64,000 bases of DNA from assembly GCA_022841465.1 (NCBI GenBank), contig JALHRL010000003.1, positions 1-64,000 on the forward strand, given 5' to 3'. Position 1 is the first letter of the stretch. Each line of letters begins with the position of its first letter. Origin of the DNA: Bacteroidia bacterium. GTDB taxonomy: Bacteria; Bacteroidota; Bacteroidia; B-17B0; Aurantibacillaceae. Made by a program: the position numbers and the translations under genes. This document shows, piece by piece, positions 45,672 through 54,459 of the stretch. Below the pieces are notes generated by a model, which was not told where the DNA came from, ran no database searches, and worked only from the letters and a program-made list of their open reading frames with translations.

Positions 45672-45944
45672 TTATTTGCAAGCTTGTTTTTCTGCCTTCT
45701 TATTAATTACAAATGCTTTAAACCAAACTTTATCAGATATTCTATTAGCAATGGCTAAATCTGTTCTCAGGTGTTGCTTTTTAAATTCAATTAATTCGCT
45801 CATTAAATACCCACCTTCATTTAATTGTGTATTGGAATTACTATTACAGGCTACATTCTTCTTTTGCATTTCTAAAATATAACCGCCGCCAACTAACGAA
45901 GCCATAATAAAGGCTCCTGTTAAAACTGATGCTAATGTTTTCAT
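45672..45944 (-). CDS. Small exported or membrane-anchored protein, unknown
   Basis: From the preferred ATG at 45944 (the ORF extends to 45971) it encodes 90 residues: an N-terminal hydrophobic segment (LASVLTGAFIMASLVGGGYIL) and a basic, helical C-terminal part ending EKQACK. No family recognised. It is convergent with the hydrolase-like gene, 5 bp between stops. Confidence 0.5.
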   Translation of the reverse strand: MKTLASVLTGAFIMASLVGGGYILEMQKKNVACNSNSNTQLNEGGYLMSELIEFKKQHLRTDLAIANRISDKVWFKAFVINKKAEKQACK

Positions 45945-46096
45945 GATTTTAAAATTTAAGTTAACAATCATTTTATTGGTGTAAAGTTATAATGGATATA
46001 ATGCAAGAAGTATGATTTAGGTTACATTTTAGGAATGATAATTATCAGAAATCATTCCTAAAATACGCTCAATTCTTTTGAATTTTCTTTAAATCA

Positions 46097-46127
46097 CTTG
46101 TTTTCAATCACTTTGTTTCTATATTTG
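46097..46127 (+). promoter_or_regulatory. Promoter of the tricorn-like protease gene
   Basis: CTTG (46097-46100), 19-bp spacer, TATATTTG (46120-46127), 20 bp upstream of the ATG; a good match to the phylum consensus. Confidence 0.55.
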
Positions 46128-46147
46128 TTTAACACAAAAATAACATC

Positions 46148-49100
46148 ATGAAAAAATTTACATTTCCAACGCTGTTACTCTCTATCATCTTTTGTTTTTC
46201 CTTTAAATCTGAAAGCAACCAACCCTTGTGGATGCGTTATCCGGCAATTTCGCCCGACGGTAATACAATTGTTTTTACATACAAAGGCGATATATACAAA
46301 GTTTCATCCAAAGGAGGTGATGCAACGCCAATTACTACCGGTGAAGCGCATGATTTTATGCCTACTTGGTCTAACGACGGAAAGTGGATTGCTTTTGCGT
46401 CTGATAGAAATGGGAATTTTGATGTTTATTTAGTTCCTGCAGAAGGCGGTGTTTCCACTCGATTAACTTATCACTCGGCCGACGATTATCCCTATTCATT
46501 TACAGCCGATAATAAAAGTGTTTTGTTTTCATCAACAAGAATGGATGATGTGATGTATACACAATTTCCTTCCGGCAGAGTTTCTGAATTATACAGTGTT
46601 GCCGTAACCGGTGGAAAAGAAAACCAATTACTAACCATTGCGGCTGAAAATGTAAAGTTTAATAAAACAGGAGATAAAATGCTTTTTCATGATAAAAAAG
46701 GTTATGAAGATCCATGGAGAAAACACCACACCTCATCTGTTACCAGAGATTGTTGGATGTGGAATGTAAAAGATAATAAGTTTACTCAGCTAACCGATTT
46801 TAATGGGGAAGACAGAAGCCCAGTGTGGAATGCAGATGAAAAAAGTATTTATTATTTAACCGAAAAAAGTGGAAGTTATAACGTTTGGAAAATGGAGGCT
46901 GCCAACCCAACACAACAAACACAAATTAGTAAGTTTACAAAAAATCCGGTACGTTTCTTAAGCATTTCTAATAACGATTTACTTTGCTTTGGTTATAATG
47001 GAGAAATATACACGCAGGCGGTAACAGGTGAGCCGGTTAAAATAAACATCAATATTAATACTGACGAAAAATATGCTGCAATAAAAAACGAATCATTTAA
47101 CAGCGGCGCTACAGAAATGAGTTTGTCGCCAAGCGGAAAAGAAGTAGCCTTTGTTGTTAGAGGTGAAGTTTTTGTTACTTCAGTAGAAGGTGGAATTACA
47201 AAAAGAATAACAAATACACCTGAGCAAGAGAGAAATGTTAGTTTTAGTCCGGATGGTAAAACATTATTATACGCCTCAGAACGAAATAAAATTTGGGGAA
47301 TTTATAAAACAAATTTGGTGCGAAAAGAAGAAACTCTGTTTTTTAATTCAACTATTTTAAATGAAGAACCTGTTGTAGTTGGAAATACTGAAGCATTTCA
47401 ACCAAAATTTTCGCCAGATGGCAACGAAGTTGCTTTTTTAGAAGAAAGAACGGCCGTGAAAGTTATTAATTTAAAAACCAAAAAAATTAGAACCATTTTG
47501 CCTGCAGAAAAAAATTACTCTTACTCAGATGGCGATCAATCGTTTGACTGGTCGCCCGACGGGAAATATTTATTGGTGCACTTTTTACAGGACGGGCAAT
47601 GGCGTCAACAAGTTGGATTAGTTGATGCAGAAGGAACCAAACCAATTATTGATTTAACGCAAAGTGGTTTTGATAATGATGATGCCCGTTGGATGATGAA
47701 CGGAAAAATGATGTTGTGGTTTTCTACCAGACATGGAATGAAAAATGTTGCCAGTCACGGACGCCAATCAGATGCTTACGGTTTGTTTTTTACAAAAGAA
47801 TCGTACGACCGATTTATTTTAAATAAAGAAGAATATCAATTGCTAAAAGAAAAAGAAGATAAGGACAAACCAAAGGGCAAAGCAGATTCGGCAAACAAAG
47901 CCATAAAACCCGTTATTATTGAAATGGAGGGTTTGCAGGATAGGAAGGTTAGATTAACTTCTCACTCGTCAAATTTAGGTGATGCAATTGTTACACCCGA
48001 TGGAGAAAAATTATACTACCTAAGCGCTTTTGAAAAAGGATACGATTTATGGTGTACCAAATTTAAAGAAAACGAAACCAAATTAGTTTTAAAGTTAGGT
48101 GCCGGTGGTGGAGGAAGAATGATGTTTGATAAAGATGCCAAACATATATTTCTACTTTCGGCCGGGAAAATTGTAAAAATTAATTTAGAAAAAGCCGAGA
48201 AAAAAGATGTTCCTTTTAATGCAGAAATGAATTTAAATTTATTTGCAGAAAGAGATTATTTATTTGAACACTCGTGGAGGCAGGTTTTGAAAAAGTTTTA
48301 TGTTAGCGATTTACAAAAAACAGATTGGAATTATTACAAAGAAAATTACAGCAAATTTTTGCCGCACATAAACAACAATCACGATTTTGCTGAAATGCTA
48401 AGTGAGTTGCTTGGCGAATTAAACGCTTCGCACACCGGTTGCCGGTATTTTTACAGAACTAAACAAGGAGATGAAACAGCGAGTTTAGGTGCTTTTTTTG
48501 ATAACAATTACAAAGGCGATGGACTAAAAATAGCTGAAGTAATAGATAAAGGGCCATTGGTTTGGAATGGCACTCAAATTAAAAACGGAACTATCATTGA
48601 AAAAATTAATGGTGTGGCAATTACTGCACAAACCAATTACTATCAGTTACTAAACAGAATTGCAAATAAAAACACCTTATTATCGTTGTACGATGAGACA
48701 ACTAAAAAAAGATGGGAAGAAACCATTAAACCAATAACACCAGGCGAATTGGATAATTTACTTTATAAGCGTTGGGTAAAACGCATGCAGGTATTAACCG
48801 ATAAAATATCAAATGGCGAATTAGGTTACATGCATGTTAAAGGAATGGATGACGAAAGTTACCGCGAATTTTTTGATCAGGTTATGGGAAAGTATGTAAA
48901 TAAAAAAGCATTAATTGTTGATACACGATTTAACGGAGGCGGATGGTTGCACGATGATTTGGCAACATTTCTTTCCGGTAAAAAATATTTAGATTTTATT
49001 CCACGCGAACGAAAAATGGGTGTAGAACCTGCCAACAAATGGATTAAACCTTCAATAGTAATTATGGGAGAAGGAAATTATTCTGATGCACACATGTTTC

Positions 49101-49363
49101 CGGTAGTATACAAAACACTTGGCATTGGTAAATTAGTAGGAATGCCTGTGCCCGGAACAGGAACTGCTGTTTGGTGGGAAAGATTACAAGATCAAAGTTT
49201 AGTTTTTGGTATTCCGCAAGTAGGTGTTGTTTCATTAGATGGGAAATATTACGAGAATACGCAGCTAGAACCAGATTTAAAAGTGAGAAATGAATATGTA
49301 GAAATGATGAAAGGTAACGATCAACAATTGGAGGCCGCCATTAAAGAACTTCTTACAAAATAA
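46148..49363 (+). CDS. Tricorn-like S41 protease with PD40 beta-propeller
   Basis: 1071 residues. After a signal peptide come about 500 residues of WD40-like PD40 repeats (MRYPAISPDGNTIVFTYKGD; PTWSNDGKWIAFASDRNGNFD; VSFSPDGKTLLYASERN), then a mixed linker, a tricorn C1/PDZ region (about 720-850; IKNGTIIEKINGVAIT) and an S41 core (about 880-1050) with VDTRFNGGG and the nucleophile region GEGNYSDAHMFP. Exported tricorn homologs of this layout are common in Bacteroidota and act as peptide-degrading enzymes in the envelope. It has its own promoter. Confidence 0.92.
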   Translation: MKKFTFPTLLLSIIFCFSFKSESNQPLWMRYPAISPDGNTIVFTYKGDIYKVSSKGGDATPITTGEAHDFMPTWSNDGKWIAFASDRNGNFDVYLVPAEGGVSTRLTYHSADDYPYSFTADNKSVLFSSTRMDDVMYTQFPSGRVSELYSVAVTGGKENQLLTIAAENVKFNKTGDKMLFHDKKGYEDPWRKHHTSSVTRDCWMWNVKDNKFTQLTDFNGEDRSPVWNADEKSIYYLTEKSGSYNVWKMEAANPTQQTQISKFTKNPVRFLSISNNDLLCFGYNGEIYTQAVTGEPVKINININTDEKYAAIKNESFNSGATEMSLSPSGKEVAFVVRGEVFVTSVEGGITKRITNTPEQERNVSFSPDGKTLLYASERNKIWGIYKTNLVRKEETLFFNSTILNEEPVVVGNTEAFQPKFSPDGNEVAFLEERTAVKVINLKTKKIRTILPAEKNYSYSDGDQSFDWSPDGKYLLVHFLQDGQWRQQVGLVDAEGTKPIIDLTQSGFDNDDARWMMNGKMMLWFSTRHGMKNVASHGRQSDAYGLFFTKESYDRFILNKEEYQLLKEKEDKDKPKGKADSANKAIKPVIIEMEGLQDRKVRLTSHSSNLGDAIVTPDGEKLYYLSAFEKGYDLWCTKFKENETKLVLKLGAGGGGRMMFDKDAKHIFLLSAGKIVKINLEKAEKKDVPFNAEMNLNLFAERDYLFEHSWRQVLKKFYVSDLQKTDWNYYKENYSKFLPHINNNHDFAEMLSELLGELNASHTGCRYFYRTKQGDETASLGAFFDNNYKGDGLKIAEVIDKGPLVWNGTQIKNGTIIEKINGVAITAQTNYYQLLNRIANKNTLLSLYDETTKKRWEETIKPITPGELDNLLYKRWVKRMQVLTDKISNGELGYMHVKGMDDESYREFFDQVMGKYVNKKALIVDTRFNGGGWLHDDLATFLSGKKYLDFIPRERKMGVEPANKWIKPSIVIMGEGNYSDAHMFPVVYKTLGIGKLVGMPVPGTGTAVWWERLQDQSLVFGIPQVGVVSLDGKYYENTQLEPDLKVRNEYVEMMKGNDQQLEAAIKELLTK

Positions 49364-49648
49364 ATTTTTTCTCTGATTCGTTTTAGGGTAAGCTATATTT
49401 ATATTCGCTACTTTATAAAAAATACTGTTTCATATAAATAGCAAAGGATATTTAACGGTGTACATTGATCTTATCATTCTGTATTTCAGTTGTTTATAAA
49501 CGATTTGCAGTTGATGCATTTTTATTTAATTATCGTTAAAGAATAATTGAATTAAAAATTTAGGCAGATTAATTTTTGACCAATTACTTTAAAATGTAGA
49601 TAAACATTCATTTTTTTAAAGCAAAATAAACTATATTTGAAATAAGAA

Positions 49649-50029
49649 ATGACCAGATTAGAAATAAAAGAAACAAACAGTGCTCCATTTGTGGCTTTAG
49701 ATCCCACAAGCGGAGTGTTTGAAATAAGAGGGCATTCTTTTTTAGATAACGCTCATGAATTTTTTACACCAATAATTACTTGGGTAAAAGAATACGAAAA
49801 AAATCCTAACAGCGATACCAAAGTTATTTTTGATTTAAGCTATATCAATACTTCCTCTCAACGAATGGTATTTGATCTTCTTAAAGCTTTAAACAATATG
49901 CACAAATCGGGGAAAGCAGTACAAGTAGAATGGTTGTTTGATGAAAACGACGATGATTTACGCGATGTTGGACACGATTTATTAAGCTTTATGGAATTAC
50001 CTTATAAAGTAATTGTAAAAGTAAGCTAA
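49649..50029 (+). CDS. SiaC-like regulatory phosphoprotein (DUF1987)
   Basis: 126 residues, DUF1987. In Pseudomonas aeruginosa SiaC is phosphorylated on Thr68 by SiaB and dephosphorylated by the PP2C phosphatase SiaA, controlling a partner switch. Here the equivalent motif FDLSYINTSS also places a threonine at residue 68. The opening LEIKETNSAPFVALDPTSGVFEIRGHS is typical of the family. Two SpoIIE/PP2C phosphatases lie 4-7 kb away and could be its partners (inference). A TATATTTG -7 box is at 49632-49639. Confidence 0.85.
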   Translation: MTRLEIKETNSAPFVALDPTSGVFEIRGHSFLDNAHEFFTPIITWVKEYEKNPNSDTKVIFDLSYINTSSQRMVFDLLKALNNMHKSGKAVQVEWLFDENDDDLRDVGHDLLSFMELPYKVIVKVS

Positions 50030-50037
50030 GCCCATTT

Positions 50038-53000
50038 TTATCTGGGTATATCTTTATCCTTTACTAAACTAATTTTATAGTTTTCAGAATTACCACTCAG
50101 CTTTAAATTAACGTACTTTATTTTCTTCCCCTCTTCTTTGTATTGAATTTCGTCTTCCTTTTCAGGATCTATCGCCTCTTCAGAATTGCTTCCAAATAAT
50201 TTTTGTTTTGCAACTCCGGTAACTAACTTCATGGGTACTTTAATAAAATACTCCATATTTAAATTCATATCCTGCTTTCCCGAAACTTCAATAAATCCAA
50301 GAGATGAGTTGATAGTCATTAATGGAAAAGAAAGTACTCCTTTATTCATATCAATATGATTTTTTAAAGTGTCAAATAAAACCTTAGCTACATTTTTATC
50401 TTTAAAATAATCTGCCATAGCGGTTAAGGGTGCGTACTTTTCTAATTTACCTTGGGTAACTCCAATATCCATATGAATTTCAGAATCATCAATTATTGGA
50501 ACCATATCGCGATGCATGCGAATTTTTCCTGTTATCACACCATCTAATTTCCCGTGTACATTTTCAGAAACCATGTGATCTTGTCCGAAATTTTCAAACT
50601 TCAACATCAATTTATCTAAATCAACATGCTCCATTTTTAAAACCGGACTTAAATAAATTTTATCTTTATTAGAACCATTAAAATATCCTCTCATTTTAAA
50701 CTTACCATCAGCCGCTAAAAAAGACAATGTATCAATATATAAATAGTGATTTGGAGTAGTTCTTAATTTTGCTTTTATATTATTTATTAAATAACGGTGA
50801 TAGTTTAAATGTTTAATATCTAAATCAAACGTCATATCGGTAAAAGGCAATTCATAAATATTAAATCCTTTCTCGTGATCGGCCGGTGTTACTGTTTTAG
50901 TTTTAGGCGATTCGTTAAAACTAAAAAGTTCATCAAAATCTAAATGAGATGCAACAATTCCAAAATGATTATCTCGCTTTTTAATGGTTTCATTTTTTCC
51001 TAGGTAATAATTCATATCCATTTCAAACGAACTTTTTCCTAATTTGCCCGAAAAATCTTTCACCATTAAATGCTCATCTTCATAATGAACTCGACCTTTA
51101 AATTTCTCGAACTTATATTTGTGCATTTTCATTTGCGTGGTAAATTGATCGAGGTACAAATCAATTGATTTTAAATCTTTACTAAAATGTAAAGCTACAT
51201 CGCCATGAATTTTTAAATCTTTAAACTCTTCGTGCCTGTAATCTTCGGGCACATAGTTTTCGCCTTTGTAAGCAAAAACATCCTCTAACTGGAGTAAATT
51301 AGACGTTAAATTAAAATCAATTTTAGTATCTCCTTTTGAAACTTCATCAAACCAAAGATTATAGTTGAGAAGTTTTCCTGTAAAATGAAAATCACTTTTA
51401 TCAATTAAACCTGTAAAATCAATTATTCTAAAATCGGATGAATCTATAAATAAATCGGCATGAAAATCGTGTAAGGTATGAGGATAATGTTTCATTTTAG
51501 CATAAAAATTATCTACAAAAAATTCTCCAACAGGTAAATTTGGTGATTCAGTAAATGCTCTTGCCGAACTTTTAAATGTTAGTTGTAAACTTAATTTCTC
51601 AATTTGCTCATCTACCGGTTTGCTTTTACTTACATTTCCGGAAGTAAGTTCTTTTATATCAATTAAGTTTGATTTAATATTAAGTACTGCCTTTACCTGA
51701 TCTTTTGTGTGATGTATAATTGCCGGTAAATCTGATATACTTCCATTTATAGAAATATCTGTTTTACCAACCTTAATATCAAACTTTTTAATAATTGCCT
51801 CATGGCCTTCAAGCGTGGCATTAATATTTATTTTTTCAATGGGTAAATGGTAACTGTTAGATTTAAAACTTAAGTTAGTAACATTAAGTTCGGTAAAATA
51901 CGATTCATTTAATTTTTCTATTGCTTTTTCAGGATGGTTTAAATCAATAATATCTTTAAAATTCATGGTTAATTTAACCTTGCCTTTTAAATCTTTTAAA
52001 TCTTTTACGCCAATAAATTTTGATAAAAAATCGAGGTCGAAATCAGAAATAATTTTTGTGTCAATTTCAGGCTCGGCAAAGTTTTTAACTATCAAATGTC
52101 CTTTAAAAACACCAGCTTCCGGGCGAGAAGTAAAATCAGTTAACGAAAACTCCATTGTTTCAGGAGTGCCTGAAGCGCCGGTTGTAAAAAAGGCTTTAAA
52201 ATTTAATTCGTCTAATTTCTTATTCGTTTCTGTATTGTGTAAAAAGGCATTTTCGCAAATAAAATTTATTTCAACTTTAGGTAATTTTCCGTTAACAGGG
52301 CGGCCTTTAATTTTAGCTTCAAAATTTATTTTTCCGCTATTATCGTATTTATTTAAAACGGGGATTAATTCTTCGGGAGCAAATGCAAGAAAAATATCAA
52401 AACTTGGTTTATGGCCTTTAATGTTTAAATCCATATCCAGTCCGTTTGTAAAATCAATACCGCCACCAAAATCAAATTGTACATGTTCTAAATCAAAACT
52501 TGAAGGAATAATTTTTAAATATTCTGATTTATTATTGTAATTTATTTCTGACTTTAATTCTACATGTTTATGTTTAAAAAAAGTGGTATCGTTTCCCTTT
52601 ATAACATTAACAACAAACTTAGAATCAATTCCCGCTATTAGCTCTTCACTGGAAGTTTTAAATTTAGATTTAGCTTTATTAATAAATAACTCAATTGTAA
52701 TTTTATTTACCTCATTTACTTTGGTTATATCTATGTTTTCAAGTTGAATTGATTTTAAATTTAAATGAAACTCTTCGCTGGTACTTTCTATTGGTTGAAC
52801 CGATTCAAAGGCTTTTAAAATATTAAAATTACCAGCGGTATCTTGAACAATATGAATTTTACCATTTTTTGCCTTAATGGAATTGATATCCATATTTCCA
52901 CTTAATAAATTAATGATATCAAAACCAAGATACAAATCGTTTATATCTACAATTAATTCGCTTTTCTCCGATTTATCTTTATAAATTTTTAAATGATCTA

Positions 53001-53211
53001 AATCTATAGAAATGTAAGGGAAATTAGCAAAAGGCGAAATATGACTGTCTTCTATTTTAATTTCTCCTTTAAAATCTTTATTTACTGTTTTTAATAATTC
53101 TTGTACAACAGAATCTTGCTTAGCATACAAAACCCCTATTAAAACCGAAATAATAAGAATTGGAATAATTAATAGGCCAATAATAATTCTTTTTATAATT
53201 TTCTTTTTCAT
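50038..53211 (-). CDS. AsmA-like inner-membrane-anchored protein
   Basis: 1057 residues: an N-terminal TM helix (IIKRIIIGLLIIPILIISVLIGVLY) and a long beta-rich body typical of the AsmA superfamily (LKTVNKDFKGEIKIEDSHISPFANFPYISIDL at the start; SSLGFIEVSGKQDMNLNMEYFIKVPM near the end), matching the AsmA-like C-terminal region. Such proteins are thought to span the periplasm and move lipids to the outer membrane, as TamB does. It ends with a charged tail and lies downstream of the NlpC/P60 gene on the same strand. Confidence 0.85.
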   Translation of the reverse strand: MKKKIIKRIIIGLLIIPILIISVLIGVLYAKQDSVVQELLKTVNKDFKGEIKIEDSHISPFANFPYISIDLDHLKIYKDKSEKSELIVDINDLYLGFDIINLLSGNMDINSIKAKNGKIHIVQDTAGNFNILKAFESVQPIESTSEEFHLNLKSIQLENIDITKVNEVNKITIELFINKAKSKFKTSSEELIAGIDSKFVVNVIKGNDTTFFKHKHVELKSEINYNNKSEYLKIIPSSFDLEHVQFDFGGGIDFTNGLDMDLNIKGHKPSFDIFLAFAPEELIPVLNKYDNSGKINFEAKIKGRPVNGKLPKVEINFICENAFLHNTETNKKLDELNFKAFFTTGASGTPETMEFSLTDFTSRPEAGVFKGHLIVKNFAEPEIDTKIISDFDLDFLSKFIGVKDLKDLKGKVKLTMNFKDIIDLNHPEKAIEKLNESYFTELNVTNLSFKSNSYHLPIEKININATLEGHEAIIKKFDIKVGKTDISINGSISDLPAIIHHTKDQVKAVLNIKSNLIDIKELTSGNVSKSKPVDEQIEKLSLQLTFKSSARAFTESPNLPVGEFFVDNFYAKMKHYPHTLHDFHADLFIDSSDFRIIDFTGLIDKSDFHFTGKLLNYNLWFDEVSKGDTKIDFNLTSNLLQLEDVFAYKGENYVPEDYRHEEFKDLKIHGDVALHFSKDLKSIDLYLDQFTTQMKMHKYKFEKFKGRVHYEDEHLMVKDFSGKLGKSSFEMDMNYYLGKNETIKKRDNHFGIVASHLDFDELFSFNESPKTKTVTPADHEKGFNIYELPFTDMTFDLDIKHLNYHRYLINNIKAKLRTTPNHYLYIDTLSFLAADGKFKMRGYFNGSNKDKIYLSPVLKMEHVDLDKLMLKFENFGQDHMVSENVHGKLDGVITGKIRMHRDMVPIIDDSEIHMDIGVTQGKLEKYAPLTAMADYFKDKNVAKVLFDTLKNHIDMNKGVLSFPLMTINSSLGFIEVSGKQDMNLNMEYFIKVPMKLVTGVAKQKLFGSNSEEAIDPEKEDEIQYKEEGKKIKYVNLKLSGNSENYKISLVKDKDIPR

Positions 53212-53277
53212 TCTACTAATAACAGTTCTAATTTAATAATTTTAGTTTTAAAGGGAATTAACTATTTGTGAAATAAA

Positions 53278-53766
53278 TTAAAACACACGCACTACTTTTA
53301 TAAATCGCTTTTTATAATAGGGCGATTCATTAAAATCAGAAATAATAACACCTTTTTTCTTACCGGATGAGCTGTGAATAAAAGTAGGTATGCCCGCATT
53401 ATTTTCTATAATTATTCCAACGTGTCCGGGTGAACGATATTTAGCGTTAGTACCTGTAAATACTATTACATCTCCTTTTTTTGCCGAATCGAGCGGAATT
53501 TTTAGGCCAAAATTTTTAAACTCTTTTGATGACCGTGGTACTTTTATATGAAAATGATTAAAAACATAATACACAAAGCCCGAGCAATCAAAACCTATTT
53601 TAGGATCGGATGTAGCGTAACAATAATTAGTTCCTAATTGTGTTTTAGCAAAAGCTATAAGGCTATCTACCTCAAAAACATTATTTGCAGTTAAGCTATC
53701 AGTGGTTTGTGATAAAGCGGCAAACGAACATAAGCAATAAACAATAATAATTTTCTTCACTTTCAT
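53278..53766 (-). CDS. NlpC/P60 (C40) cell-wall hydrolase
   Basis: 162 residues with signal peptide. The C40 peptidase core is complete: FDCSGFVYYVFNHF (catalytic Cys), GDVIVFTG and SPGHVGIII (catalytic His), then FIHSSSGKKKGVIIS. It cuts peptide cross-links in peptidoglycan. No SH3 or other targeting domain is attached. It is 9 bp downstream of the chalcone-isomerase-fold gene and probably cotranscribed with it. Confidence 0.92.
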   Translation of the reverse strand: MKVKKIIIVYCLCSFAALSQTTDSLTANNVFEVDSLIAFAKTQLGTNYCYATSDPKIGFDCSGFVYYVFNHFHIKVPRSSKEFKNFGLKIPLDSAKKGDVIVFTGTNAKYRSPGHVGIIIENNAGIPTFIHSSSGKKKGVIISDFNESPYYKKRFIKVVRVF

Positions 53767-53775
53767 TTTTCCTTT

Positions 53776-54288
53776 CTACTCTTTCCCTAACAACTTCTCT
53801 TGTATGTTTGAATCAGGCGGTCTTTTAAACATCCAGATTCCAAAAAATGCTTTCTTAAAATCTAAACCCGGAATTATCATATGAAACACGCCGTTTTTGT
53901 AAATACTGGTTCCTTTTAATGGATGATAAATAAAATCAAACACATCGCCTTTTTTAAAATTATTGTCGAAAATGGTTTTGAACTGAACAATTCTATCTGC
54001 AATTGGAGCCGTATTTCCTTCTGTTGCGCGTACAAATCCATCGTCCATTGATGCATACATTCGTTCGCTTGTAATTAAGTGTGATAAAACGCAAAGCTTT
54101 AATGCCATTGGCTCATCGGCATTCATAATTTTATGAGCGTCTGAACATTTTACTTTTAAATACAAGCCTAACGCAAATAAATCTATAAAATATTTTTCCC
54201 TTACCCCTGCTCCATTTAAAAGTAAAGTTGTTTCTTCTGACTTAATAGTGTACGGAATTTTTATTCCGCCCACTTTGTGTTGAGCCAT
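53776..54288 (-). CDS. Chalcone-isomerase-fold protein, probably exported
   Basis: Bacterial chalcone-isomerase-like protein (KVGGIKIPYTI, LLLNGAGVREKYFIDLFALGLYLK, DFIYHPLKGTSIYKNG, FFGIWM). Family members bind fatty acids or lack enzyme activity. The track starts at ATG 54288 (MAQHKVGG), which would leave the protein without a signal peptide. The frame is open further upstream and encodes KKYILIFVLTNTLHLMAQ, a convincing signal peptide ending in AQ, but with no ATG, GTG or TTG: the codon at its head is ATC (54336-54334). The true product is probably 187 residues starting there, or the start was lost by mutation. Confidence 0.8.
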   Translation of the reverse strand: MAQHKVGGIKIPYTIKSEETTLLLNGAGVREKYFIDLFALGLYLKVKCSDAHKIMNADEPMALKLCVLSHLITSERMYASMDDGFVRATEGNTAPIADRIVQFKTIFDNNFKKGDVFDFIYHPLKGTSIYKNGVFHMIIPGLDFKKAFFGIWMFKRPPDSNIQEKLLGKE

Positions 54289-54344
54289 TAAATGAAGGGT
54301 GTTTGTTAAAACAAATATGAGTATGTATTTTTTGATATGTAAAT

Positions 54345-54383
54345 TTAATTAAGTTTTAGGCCTATTACCAAAACGTCATCTAT
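54345..54383 (-). pseudogene. Orphan PP2C-tail fragment behind the TPR phosphatase gene
   Basis: In one frame the minus strand reads IDDVLVIGLKLN-stop, which resembles the terminal VDDVCIIGIRL of the two intact SpoIIE/PP2C proteins. It lies 52 bp after the stop of the TPR-PP2C gene, separated by two small hairpins. It may be all that remains of a third tandem phosphatase gene. The match is short, so chance cannot be fully excluded. Confidence 0.4.
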
Positions 54384-54429
54384 CCCGACGGGATCTCCCT
54401 CCTACGATAAATGTAGGAGTTTAATCCAT

Positions 54430-54459
54430 CTGCATTATAGGCGTATGCCTATGATGCAG
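54430..54459. repeat. Palindrome spanning the TPR-PP2C stop codon
   Basis: CTGCATTATAGGC / GCCTATGATGCAG with a GTAT loop: 13-bp arms with one mismatch. The right arm codes the last residues CIIGIR on the minus strand, the left arm lies after the stop. The same design occurs at 56616-56649. Confidence 0.7.

Noticed and set aside
51965-52540. 191-codon ORF antisense to the AsmA-like gene
   Set aside because: It is a shadow of the strongly supported 1057-residue gene on the other strand and shows no family features.
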